A stretch of 44,355 bases of DNA from DATKGN01 sp964385705 (GTDB taxonomy: Bacteria; Patescibacteriota; Microgenomatia; UBA10105; UBA927), in assembly GCA_964385705.1 (NCBI GenBank), contig CAYLQG010000003.1:1-44355 (forward strand), read 5' to 3'. This document shows, in pieces, positions 6,752-13,512 of the stretch. The number at the start of each line of letters is the position of its first letter. Within the stretch, counting starts at the first letter, position 1. Below the pieces are notes generated by a model. That model did no database searches and was not told where the DNA came from. It saw only the letters and a list, made by a program, of their open reading frames with translations. Both the position numbers and the translations under genes were made by a program.

Positions 6752-7531
6752 TTATTTAGACGTATCGAGGCGCAATGTTTTTATTGCCTCCTGTACCGTT
6801 GTCATGAATTGGGCAGGGAAAATGATTGTTGAATTTTTTTCGGTGCTAATTTCCGCCATTGTCTGAAGAGTCCGGAGTTGCAGTGCGACGGGGTGCTTTT
6901 GGATAATGTCGGATGCTTCTCCAAGCTTTTTTGCTGCCTGGAATTCACCCTCGGCGGCAACGATTTTTGCTCTCCGTTCTCGCTCCGCCTCCGCCTCTTT
7001 GGCCATCGCGCGCTGCATATTATCAGGGAGGACGATGTCTTTAATTTCAACTGCCGTCACTTGCACTCCCCACGGCTCGGTGTGTTCGTCAATAACATTT
7101 TTTATCTGCGTATTAATATCCCGCGTCTTTGAAAGCAACTGATCAAGCATGAATTGCCCCACAACATTTCGTACCGTTGTTTGGCTAATCTGATTAACGG
7201 CATTATTTGCGTCTTCAACAGCAACGACGGATTTCTCCGGATCTATGACGTGATAATAGGCGACAGCCGCAATATCGATGGACACATTATCCTTGGTGAT
7301 AATTTTTTGGGAGGGAATTGCCATCGTGATCGTCCGAAGCGTCGTTCTGGTCATAGTTTCCAAGAATGGGATAAGGATGATGAGCCCTGGCCCGCGGACT
7401 CCGGTGAATCTGCCGAGAAAGAAGATGACGCCCCGCTCATATTCCTGGACAATCTTAAACGACGCTATAAGAATAATGAAGAGAAAAACGACGATGATAA
7501 TAGGGATTCCCATACTGTTAACTAATTGCAT
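6752..7531 (-). CDS. SPFH/Band 7 domain protein (slipin/stomatin family)
   Basis: About 259 residues. An N-terminal hydrophobic segment (IPIIIVVFLFIILIASF) anchors it in the membrane. The SPFH domain runs from about 25 to 180 with the slipin hallmarks YERGVIFFLGRFTGVRGPGLIILIPF, TKDNVSIDIAAVAYYHV and GVQVTAVEIKDIVLPDNMQRAMAKEAEAERERRA (read in parts), followed by a helical coiled segment (AAEGEFQAAKKLGEA). Slipins form membrane-associated oligomers, often with a NfeD-type partner; none is seen here. ATG 7531 is the first Met; a TTG at 7546 and an ATG 18 nt further in are alternatives. It heads a slipin-recA-hypothetical block. Confidence 0.92.
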   Translation of the reverse strand: MQLVNSMGIPIIIVVFLFIILIASFKIVQEYERGVIFFLGRFTGVRGPGLIILIPFLETMTRTTLRTITMAIPSQKIITKDNVSIDIAAVAYYHVIDPEKSVVAVEDANNAVNQISQTTVRNVVGQFMLDQLLSKTRDINTQIKNVIDEHTEPWGVQVTAVEIKDIVLPDNMQRAMAKEAEAERERRAKIVAAEGEFQAAKKLGEASDIIQKHPVALQLRTLQTMAEISTEKNSTIIFPAQFMTTVQEAIKTLRLDTSK

Positions 7532-7573
7532 CCCATTTTTACACAAAAGATGGTAGAATACAATAGATCTCGT

Positions 7574-7640
7574 TCATGGCTCATAGAAAATAGTTTATAG
7601 AAAATTTTTTTCTAAATAACTAATAACTATGAACGATGAA
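7574..7640. repeat. GTTCATAG/CTATGAAC palindromic repeat (second copy)
   Basis: The left arm GTTCATGGCTCATAG and the right arm CTATGAACGATGAAC are reverse complements at 13 of 15 positions. An inner arm pair (AGTTTATAGAAAA with TTTTCTAAATAACT) surrounds a run of T. It lies between the divergent slipin gene and tRNA-Pro and uses the same motif as the rpmJ-rpsM spacer (684-747). It could act as a hairpin or simply be a dispersed repeat. Confidence 0.6.
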
Positions 7641-7653
7641 CTAATCCCTGGGT

Positions 7654-7682
7654 CGCCTCATCGGCGACCCGCCGATGAGGCG
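7654..7682. repeat. Perfect 13-bp GC-rich palindrome abutting tRNA-Pro
   Basis: CGCCTCATCGGCG (7654-7666) and CGCCGATGAGGCG (7670-7682) are exact reverse complements with a 3-nt loop. The right arm covers the first two nucleotides of the tRNA. A degenerate relative (CGCCTCGTCGGTG) lies at 12224-12251 before miaB, suggesting a REP-like family. Confidence 0.7.
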
Positions 7683-7754
7683 GGGTGTGGCGCAATTGGC
7701 TAGCGCACTCGCATGGGGTGCGAGCGGTTGGCAGTTCAAGTCTGCCCACCCCGA
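7681..7754 (+). tRNA. tRNA-Pro (anticodon GGG)
   Basis: A 74-nt cloverleaf. The acceptor CGGGGTG pairs with CACCCCG over 7 bp, with discriminator A. The D-arm is GCGC/GCGC, the anticodon stem CTCGC/GCGAG with loop ATGGGGT gives anticodon GGG, and the T-arm GGCAG/CTGCC has loop TTCAAGT. C1-G72 with discriminator A fits bacterial tRNA-Pro. CCA is not encoded (ACTAG follows), so the cca gene at 24761 is needed. A perfect palindrome overlaps its 5' end, and recX starts 4 bp downstream, so tRNA and recX are probably one transcript. Confidence 0.95.
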
Positions 7755-7758
7755 CTAG

Positions 7759-8262
7759 ATGGATAATCCATATTACGAGAAGCTCATTAATGCTGCCCTC
7801 CGTTTCGTCTCCTACCGTCCTCGGAGTGAAAAAGAGTTTACGGATTTCCTCACCAAGAAGCTCGCAAAATGGAAAGTTTCGGGAAGCATTCTCATTAAGA
7901 AGGTGATAGACCGTATGCGGGAGCTCGGATACGTTGACGATCGTGTATTTGCCTCATGGTGGCTAGACCAGCGGATGACCTTCAAACCCGCAGGTCGAAG
8001 ACTCATCGCATTTGAACTCATGAGAAAAGGTATTTCCCGGGATATTATTGATGAGGCGTTTCTTCACCAAAGAGAGGAAAAGCCATTGTTTAATGAGATA
8101 GACGAGGCAAAAAAATCAATTAAGAAAAAGATTGTTCTATGGGAACGAATGCCTCTTATTGAGCAAAAAAAGAAACTGTATACATTTTTAGCTCAAAGGG
8201 GTTTTTCCTCAGATACAATTAGAAAAATCATTGACGAAGTCGGGGAAAAAGACTACAATTAA
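7759..8262 (+). CDS. recX: Regulatory protein RecX
   Basis: A 167-residue RecX, the usual size, built of three-helix repeats. Family features seen are RFVSYRPRSEKEFTDFL near the N-terminus, IDRMRELGYVDDRVFASWWLDQR in repeat 1, RRLIAFELMRKGISRDIIDEAF in repeat 2 and FLAQRGFSSDTIRKII near the C-terminus (third repeat). RecX binds the RecA filament and limits its activity. Unusually it is not adjacent to recA but follows tRNA-Pro by 4 bp on the opposite strand, so its expression may be tied to the tRNA promoter and to RNase P/3'-end processing. Confidence 0.9.
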   Translation: MDNPYYEKLINAALRFVSYRPRSEKEFTDFLTKKLAKWKVSGSILIKKVIDRMRELGYVDDRVFASWWLDQRMTFKPAGRRLIAFELMRKGISRDIIDEAFLHQREEKPLFNEIDEAKKSIKKKIVLWERMPLIEQKKKLYTFLAQRGFSSDTIRKIIDEVGEKDYN

Positions 8263-8315
8263 CACAATCTATACGCATAACTCGCGTGTATAGCCAGACT
8301 CTAACGAAGTAAAAT

Positions 8316-8402
8316 GCAAATTTGTAGGATTATGTACTCCAATTTACCAAACTTGTTTCCTACACACATCCTTAAGCAGTAAGGGGTATTTGCCGTTTTT
8401 TT
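8316..8402 (+). ncRNA. Candidate structured RNA or rny leader: three-way junction ending in a T-run
   Basis: Three nested complementary pairs can be read. GCAAAT (8316-8321) pairs with ATTTGC (8388-8393), TGTAGGA (8323-8329) with TCCTACA (8358-8364), and CCTTA (8370-8374) with TAAGG (8380-8384). Seven T follow at 8396-8402. This is a closed three-way junction with terminator-like ending in the 235-bp gap between recX and rny. It may be the recX 3' terminator, an attenuator before rny, or a small RNA. It matches no riboswitch I recognise. Confidence 0.4.
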
Positions 8403-8497
8403 CTTCCATTTGAGTCTTCTAACGCGTAATTACAGACTATTTATTATTGTTGAGTCCTAATTTTTTGAATAAAACCGGGACTTACAGAAAGGCATAT

Positions 8498-10027
8498 ATG
8501 TTTGACGTATTAAAAACACTTTCAGGATTAGTGAAAACAAAAAGAGGAAAAACCGTAAAACAGACTCCGGTAAGTAAGCCCTCAGCAGCTCCGTCTATGC
8601 CGGTCAAAGAGGAACCGGAAAAGCAGGTAATAAAACAGCGGCCGCAGGTGCCGTCAGTCGACGTTGACGCAGTCATAAAAATAGCAGAAGCAAAGGCCCG
8701 TGAACTTATCGTTGAAGCAAAAGATGAAGCGTTTAAAATCCGACGGGATGCCGAAGAAGAAGTCCGGAGAAAATTTGAAGTAATCGACCGCAGAGAAGGT
8801 GCATTGGAGGAAAAGGACAAGCACCTGAAGACGGTTGAAGATCAGGTTGTAGCGCGGCTCAAGGAAATTGAAACGATAAAACTGGAACAGATTGCAAAAT
8901 TAGAGCGGGCAGCGCATATGACACGTGACGAGGCCAAAGGGGTCATTATGGACGCGCTCCGCGGACAGCTCAAAGAAGATATCGCCAAAGAAATTAAAGA
9001 AGCGCATATCAAAGCTGAGGAAGAAGCAGACGTTAAATCCAAAGAAATTCTTGTTGACGCCATGCGGCATGGAGCGACTGACTATGTTCCTGAATATACT
9101 GTTTCTGTCATTAAAATTGCAGATGAGGATATGAAAGGCCGGATTATCGGCAAAGAAGGACGGAATATACGAACATTTGAACAGGCGACCGGCGTTGATG
9201 TTGATCTGGATGAAGAGGGCGTTATCCGCTTATCGTGTTTTGATCCGGTACGGCGTGAAGTTGCCCGAATAACGCTAGAACGATTACTTCGTGATGGCAG
9301 GGTTCAACCCGGAAGGATTGAAGAGATTGTGGAGCAGGTGCGGAAGGAGCTTGACCGGATCATGTTTGAAGAAGGACAAAAATTATGCCATGCAGTAGGG
9401 GTTTATAATTTGCCCGCGCCGCTCGTTGCCCACCTCGGGAAATTTAAGTATCGGTTCTCGTACGGTCAAAATATGATTGCCCATACGCTTGAAGAGACGA
9501 AGATCGGTATTGCTCTTGCGCAGGAAATTAAAGCGGATGTGAATACGGTGCGTCTCGGATGTCTTATGCATGATATCGGTAAAGTTATCATGGATAAGGA
9601 AGGGAGCCATGTCGAACTTGGCGTTGAGCTTCTCAAAAAGTACGGCATGCCGCAGAAAGTTGTTGACTGTGTGGCTCAGCATCATGAAGACACGCCGTTT
9701 ACATCAGTTGAATCAATGCTCGTGTACATCGCCGATGCTATCTCAGGCAGCAGGCCAGGCGCCCGCTATGAAAATCATGAGGATTACATCAAGCGGCTTA
9801 CCGACCTTGAGGGAATCGCAAAAGCGCACAAGGGTGTTGTTGAGTCGTTCGCATTTCAGGCAGGACGGGAACTACGCGTTATGGTAGATCCCGGGTCTGT
9901 CGATGATGCTTCTGCGACCATCATGGCATCGGAAATCAAAAAAGAGGTAGAAGAAAAACTGACGTATCCTGGTCAGATAAAAATTTCCGTTATCCGCGAA
10001 TTACGGGCTACGGAAATCGCAAAATAA
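8498..10027 (+). CDS. rny: Ribonuclease Y (HD/KH endoribonuclease) without membrane anchor
   Basis: A 509-residue RNase Y. A charged coiled-coil region (about 60-190, Ala/Glu/Lys-rich) precedes a KH domain at about 205-270 (GRIIGKEGRNIRTFEQATGVDVDLDE). An HD domain follows at about 330-430 with HTLEE, the HDIGK metal motif near 358, QHHED and ADAISGSRPGARYE, and then the family C-terminal domain. RNase Y initiates mRNA decay. Normally residues 1-25 are a membrane helix; here the N-terminus MFDVLKTLSGLVKTKRGKTV has none and is followed by a Pro/Lys/Glu linker. I start at ATG 8498 (AGAAAGG upstream); the longer in-frame TTG at 8447 adds no hydrophobic stretch either. Confidence 0.93.
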   Translation: MFDVLKTLSGLVKTKRGKTVKQTPVSKPSAAPSMPVKEEPEKQVIKQRPQVPSVDVDAVIKIAEAKARELIVEAKDEAFKIRRDAEEEVRRKFEVIDRREGALEEKDKHLKTVEDQVVARLKEIETIKLEQIAKLERAAHMTRDEAKGVIMDALRGQLKEDIAKEIKEAHIKAEEEADVKSKEILVDAMRHGATDYVPEYTVSVIKIADEDMKGRIIGKEGRNIRTFEQATGVDVDLDEEGVIRLSCFDPVRREVARITLERLLRDGRVQPGRIEEIVEQVRKELDRIMFEEGQKLCHAVGVYNLPAPLVAHLGKFKYRFSYGQNMIAHTLEETKIGIALAQEIKADVNTVRLGCLMHDIGKVIMDKEGSHVELGVELLKKYGMPQKVVDCVAQHHEDTPFTSVESMLVYIADAISGSRPGARYENHEDYIKRLTDLEGIAKAHKGVVESFAFQAGRELRVMVDPGSVDDASATIMASEIKKEVEEKLTYPGQIKISVIRELRATEIAK

Positions 10028-10094
10028 TAAATTTGTCGGTTTAAGTAGACTGTTCTAGTAACCTCTATAACGAACTACTCTGTAAATAGAGCAT

Positions 10095-10114
10095 ACTGTG
10101 CTTCTGCAGTTTTT
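10095..10114 (+). terminator. Possible rny terminator
   Basis: ACTGTGC (10095-10101) can pair with GCAGT (10106-10110) around TTCT with a small bulge, followed by T at 10110-10114. Weak stem; placed only because a promoter follows directly and the gap between rny and the HU gene is 200 bp. Confidence 0.3.
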
Positions 10115-10120
10115 GATATA

Positions 10121-10149
10121 TTGACAGAATAATCTAAATTCACTACATT
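10121..10149 (+). promoter_or_regulatory. Strong sigma70-type promoter of the HU gene
   Basis: A consensus TTGACA (10121-10126) and TACATT (10144-10149) are separated by 17 bp. The predicted start near 10156 leaves a leader of about 74 nt containing a hairpin/T-run and a perfect Shine-Dalgarno. Confidence 0.65.
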
Positions 10150-10159
10150 GCCTCGTAGA

Positions 10160-10188
10160 TCCCGTCAGGTCGGGACGAAAATTTTTTT
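10160..10188 (+). promoter_or_regulatory. Hairpin plus T-run in the HU leader (possible attenuator)
   Basis: TCCCG (10160-10164) pairs with CGGGA (10171-10175); an alternative CGTC/GACG pairing also exists. Seven T follow at 10182-10188. It lies at the predicted 5' end of the mRNA. The arrangement repeats that at infA (promoter, CCCG-type palindrome, T-run, gene). Confidence 0.4.
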
Positions 10189-10229
10189 AGCTTATTCTAT
10201 CCTTCTGCTCAAAAGGAGGTGAAACACAC

Positions 10230-10502
10230 ATGACCAAAGCAGATCTCGTCGAAGTCGTTGCAAAAAAAGCAAATCTTACGGCTAAAGCATCCCGCGAATC
10301 AGTCGCAGCAGTGTTCGGTTCAATAACCGATGCATTGAAAAAGGGTGATAAAGTTGTCGTGACAGGATTCGGAACATTTATGGTTCGATCCCGTAAATCA
10401 CGAACAGGTCGAAACCCGCAAACGGGTGCTCCGATCAATATCCCAGCCCGCAAAACCCCAGGGTTTACAGCTGGTAAAGCCTTGAAAAAAGTGGTCCGGT
10501 AA
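10230..10502 (+). CDS. hup: DNA-binding protein HU
   Basis: A 90-residue HU/IHF-family protein of standard length. It begins MTKADLVEVVAKKANLTAKAS and has the dimer core VFGSITDALKKGDKVVVTGFGTF. The DNA-binding arm follows (RSRKSRTGRNPQTGAPINIPARKTPGFTAGKALKKVV, read in parts), with the Pro at the arm tip that intercalates in DNA. It compacts and bends chromosomal DNA as a homodimer. It is one of the few genes here with a perfect Shine-Dalgarno (AAGGAGGTG, 10213-10221) and a consensus promoter, which fits high expression. A strong terminator follows, so it is monocistronic. Confidence 0.96.
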   Translation: MTKADLVEVVAKKANLTAKASRESVAAVFGSITDALKKGDKVVVTGFGTFMVRSRKSRTGRNPQTGAPINIPARKTPGFTAGKALKKVVR

Positions 10503-10525
10503 ATGAATCGGACAACCAAAAGATA

Positions 10526-10556
10526 GGAATCCCGCTACTAGCGGGGTTCCTTTTTT
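10526..10556 (+). terminator. Rho-independent terminator of the HU gene
   Basis: GGAAtCCCGCTA (10526-10537) pairs with TAGCGGGGTTCC (10539-10550), giving a long GC-rich stem, followed by six T (10551-10556). Well formed. Confidence 0.85.
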
Positions 10557-10565
10557 GGTGCCTAA

Positions 10566-10594
10566 ATGACAAAAGTTGAAATATTGTGTACACT
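10566..10594 (+). promoter_or_regulatory. Promoter of the LytR_C-domain gene; predicts a leaderless mRNA
   Basis: ATGACA (10566-10571) and TACACT (10589-10594) are 17 bp apart. The expected start, 7 nt after the -10, coincides with the A of the ATG at 10601. Confidence 0.5.
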
Positions 10595-10600
10595 ATAGCT

Positions 10601-11443
10601 ATGGTAGTGAAACGAAGAACAACAAGGCTCCATACAACGCATGTTGAGGCATCGGCTCCGTCGCTTGAAGAAAGTTTAGCCAAAGAAGAGAAAAAGCCGG
10701 TTGTCACTCAAGTGGTTGAGGTTGTTGAAGAAGTTCCGTCAAGTGAACCGAGTGTATCTGAGACTTCGCCCACATCAACTGTTGAAAAGCAAAATATTCC
10801 TGAAGAACATGCAACAGCGATAAGTGAGTCTGTCGAGTCGACACCGGTCTCTGAGGACGCGTCATTTTCCACGACGAGTGACAGTGAGGATGTGAAGAGG
10901 AAAGAACTTGTTGATGAACTTTTTGAAAAAAAACACGAAGGGGAGCCACAGATAATGCCCGAAATATCTGCGCATACGAAGCGGTCTTCTAACTCAATAA
11001 TGTTGTGGGCAATAGGTGTCATTGTCGCCTGTATCGTTGTTGGCGGGGGATTGGTGTTGGTGACGGGAAAGGTTCATTCGTTCCCTAAAATTATTTCCAT
11101 GCCGACGCCGACCCCGACGCCGGTCAAAACTACGCCGACCCCGACGCCGCAAGCTTTATTACGCAGTTCGCTTTCCGTCCAGGTGTTAAACGGCAGCGGT
11201 AAGGTCGGAGTTGCATCCAAGATGAAATCTCTTCTCGAGAGTAAAGGATATACAGTAGTCGGAACGGGTAACGCGGATAATTATAATTACGATAAGACAC
11301 AGATCGTTGTGAAAGCGGCAAGAAAAGATTACATAACATTACTAGAAGATGATTTGAGCGGCTCCTATACATTGGGTACGTCGGCTGCCAATCTCAAGGA
11401 CAGCACATCATACGACACGGAAGTCATCGTCGGAAAAGAATAA
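10601..11443 (+). CDS. Membrane-anchored LytR C-terminal-domain protein
   Basis: A 280-residue protein. Residues 1-125 are a cytoplasmic, acidic, Ser/Glu/Val-rich low-complexity tail. Residues about 130-152 form one membrane helix (IMLWAIGVIVACIVVGGGLVLV). A PTPTPTPVKTTPTPTP linker follows, and residues about 190-280 are a LytR_C-type extracellular domain (SVQVLNGSGKVGVASKMK, LLESKGYTVVGTGNADN, TQIVVK). This domain is found at the end of LCP enzymes and on its own in cell-wall-associated proteins; no LCP catalytic domain is present here, so I infer an envelope role without a defined reaction. ATG 10601 is favoured over the in-frame GTG at 10586 because the promoter predicts transcription from 10601. 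Confidence 0.8.
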   Translation: MVVKRRTTRLHTTHVEASAPSLEESLAKEEKKPVVTQVVEVVEEVPSSEPSVSETSPTSTVEKQNIPEEHATAISESVESTPVSEDASFSTTSDSEDVKRKELVDELFEKKHEGEPQIMPEISAHTKRSSNSIMLWAIGVIVACIVVGGGLVLVTGKVHSFPKIISMPTPTPTPVKTTPTPTPQALLRSSLSVQVLNGSGKVGVASKMKSLLESKGYTVVGTGNADNYNYDKTQIVVKAARKDYITLLEDDLSGSYTLGTSAANLKDSTSYDTEVIVGKE

Positions 11444-11457
11444 ACGCAATTCCTCTT

Positions 11458-12207
11458 ATGAAGTATAAGGCCATCATGCTGGATTTGGATGATACGACCG
11501 TGGTACACGGAAAAGATAGTTTACCGACAGAAAGGGTTGCGACTGCCATTGCAAAAGCAAAACGGGAGATCCATGTGTGCATAGCTACGGCGAGGCCGCT
11601 GCGGGAGGCGATACCGATCATGGATCATCTGAAGCTCTCCGGTCCGTGCGTTCTGGCTGACGGCACGCAGATATATGATCCCGTGAAAAATATGATTATT
11701 CACAATGTTGCTCTTCCTGACGGTTTTCTAGCGCCAATTTATCGTGTGCTGAAAAAAAATAATCTCAAAACTTTTTTATATGACGGAGAAAGGGATATCA
11801 CATATAATGGCGGGATAGCGCCAAAAAATATTCTTAGCGTGTACGTCCCTCATGTTGTATTTTCTGATGTTGATCGTTTAGTCGATCTACTTTCGATAGA
11901 TCCGGCAATTCACGTACAGAAATTACATGCCTGGGATAAGGAATTTATGAGCATACATATTACGAGTAGCGAAGCATCGAAGCTTCACGGCATCCTTGAG
12001 GTTGCACGCATACTTAATATCACGAGAGAAGAGATTATCGGCGTCGGCGACGGATATAACGATTTCCCACTCCTTATGGCGTGTGGTTTAAAAATTGCGA
12101 TGGGGAATGCAGTGCCGGAGCTTAAAGCTATTGCAGATTTTATCGCCCCGACCGTTCAGGAAGACGGTGTTGCAATAATATTGGAAAAGCTTGTTCTGAC
12201 GGGTTAA
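11458..12207 (+). CDS. HAD-superfamily phosphatase, Cof-type
   Basis: A 249-residue HAD hydrolase of the Cof (IIB) type. Motif I is MLDLDDTTV at about 7-15 with the nucleophile Asp and acid Asp. Motif II lies around CIATAR (Thr), and motif IV is GVGDGYNDFPLL near 197-208 with Asp-Asp metal ligands. A Cof-type cap sits between about 80 and 180. The family dephosphorylates sugar phosphates, nucleotides and flavin phosphates; the substrate cannot be read from sequence. It begins 14 bp after the LytR_C gene and is followed by a GC-rich palindromic repeat before miaB. Confidence 0.88.
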   Translation: MKYKAIMLDLDDTTVVHGKDSLPTERVATAIAKAKREIHVCIATARPLREAIPIMDHLKLSGPCVLADGTQIYDPVKNMIIHNVALPDGFLAPIYRVLKKNNLKTFLYDGERDITYNGGIAPKNILSVYVPHVVFSDVDRLVDLLSIDPAIHVQKLHAWDKEFMSIHITSSEASKLHGILEVARILNITREEIIGVGDGYNDFPLLMACGLKIAMGNAVPELKAIADFIAPTVQEDGVAIILEKLVLTG

Positions 12208-12223
12208 ATATACTTCCGCCTCC

Positions 12224-12251
12224 CGCCTCGTCGGTGGGTCGCCGGTGGGCG
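12224..12251. repeat. Degenerate GC-rich palindrome (second copy of the tRNA-Pro repeat family)
   Basis: CGCCTCGTCGGTG followed by GGTCGCCGGTGGGCG resembles the palindrome at 7654-7682 (CGCCTCATCGGCG with GACCCGCC). Base pairing is imperfect here. It separates the HAD gene from the miaB promoter. Confidence 0.5.
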
Positions 12252-12278
12252 ATCTAATTCCCTTCATAAAGGGCAACA

Positions 12279-12287
12279 TGATACAAT
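12279..12287 (+). promoter_or_regulatory. Extended -10 promoter of miaB
   Basis: TGA-TACAAT (12279-12287) is an extended -10 without a good -35. The predicted start at 12294-12295 is one or two nt before the miaB ATG at 12296, so the mRNA is likely leaderless. Confidence 0.5.
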
Positions 12288-12295
12288 CGGACGGT

Positions 12296-13510
12296 ATGAA
12301 ATATCACATAGTCACATTCGGATGCGCTGCCAATGAGGCCGACAGCGAACGCGTCGCTTCATACTATCAATCACGCGGATATTCCGAAGCTCCTTCAATA
12401 CAAAAAGCCGACGATATTATCATTAATACGTGTATGATTCGGCAGAAGGCAGAGGATCGCGTATACGGTCTGGTCCATAATTTATCGAAAGAAAAAAAAG
12501 CCGGCCGTAGAATGAAAATCGTTGTGACCGGTTGTATGGTTGGCATGGCGGCACGCGAAAAAACCGGCCGGATGCTCGCACTCCTCAAGAAGAAGATGCC
12601 GGCCGTTGATGAATTTCTGCCGATTGAAGAAGTTGGTTTCGATCACGCGCCGCTCCGGGGAGATTCCGTTCATGCATGGGTTCCTATAAGTAACGGGTGC
12701 AATAATTTCTGTACATTTTGCGTTGTCCCGTTCACAAGAGGACGTGAAATCAGTAGGCCCTTCGATGACATTCTCCTTGAGTGTTATGAACTTGCACAGA
12801 AAGGTTATAAGAAAATTACCCTTGTTGGACAGAACGTGAATTCATATGGCGCGGATTTAATTTTAGGCGAAAAAAACGTCCAGGTGATGCGTGATGTGGG
12901 TGGACCGTTATATTTCGATAATAAACTAAAGAGCGATGCAACGTATAAAGTAAAAGGAAAACTGATTAAGCCTACCTTTGTAAAACATTTAGGACGGCTG
13001 CGGATTCCGACGTTATTTCCGACACTTTTAGCGGAAACTGCCAAAATTGATGGCATCGAATCAATTGATTTTATATCGAGTAATCCGTGGGACTTTTCCG
13101 ACGAGCTTATTGATACTATCGCAAAAAATCCGAAAATATCCCGCCAAATTCATCTCCCCGTGCAATCGGGCGACAGTATGATGCTTGAGAAGATGAACCG
13201 GTGGTATACGCGAGAAGAATATCTTAATTTGGTTGATAAAATGAAGAAAAAGATTCCCAGCGTATCTATATCTACCGATATTATAGTCGGTTTTTGCGGT
13301 GAGACGGAGGACCAATTTAAAAATACCGTATCGCTTGCAAAGGAAGTTGGTTTTTCAAAAGCCTACATCGCTATGTATTCCGACCGGCAAATGACGGCTG
13401 CGCACAAAGTATACCACGATGATATTTCCTATAAAGAGAAGAAACGTCGATGGGAATATCTGGATGAGCTTATCAATAAAACAAATTTGAGAAACGGGAC
13501 ATACCGCTAA
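12296..13510 (+). CDS. miaB: tRNA-2-methylthio-N6-isopentenyladenosine synthase-type radical SAM methylthiotransferase
   Basis: 404 residues. The N-terminal UPF0004 domain carries three cluster Cys in TFGCAANEADSE, INTCMIRQKAEDR and VTGCMVGMA. The radical SAM motif is GCNNFCTFCVVPFTRGREISRP (CxxxCxxC; here CNNFCTFC). The TIM barrel continues with LVGQNVNSYG, IHLPVQSGDSMMLEKMNR and STDIIVGFCGETEDQF. MiaB adds a methylthio group to i6A37 of tRNA, and miaA, which makes i6A37, follows 2 bp later, supporting MiaB over MtaB/RimO. The protein ends about 40 residues after the barrel (NLRNGTYR), with no TRAM domain, and is 40 residues shorter than usual. ATG 12296 (MKYHIVTFGC) matches the family N-terminus. 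Confidence 0.9.
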   Translation: MKYHIVTFGCAANEADSERVASYYQSRGYSEAPSIQKADDIIINTCMIRQKAEDRVYGLVHNLSKEKKAGRRMKIVVTGCMVGMAAREKTGRMLALLKKKMPAVDEFLPIEEVGFDHAPLRGDSVHAWVPISNGCNNFCTFCVVPFTRGREISRPFDDILLECYELAQKGYKKITLVGQNVNSYGADLILGEKNVQVMRDVGGPLYFDNKLKSDATYKVKGKLIKPTFVKHLGRLRIPTLFPTLLAETAKIDGIESIDFISSNPWDFSDELIDTIAKNPKISRQIHLPVQSGDSMMLEKMNRWYTREEYLNLVDKMKKKIPSVSISTDIIVGFCGETEDQFKNTVSLAKEVGFSKAYIAMYSDRQMTAAHKVYHDDISYKEKKRRWEYLDELINKTNLRNGTYR

Positions 13511-13512
13511 TC

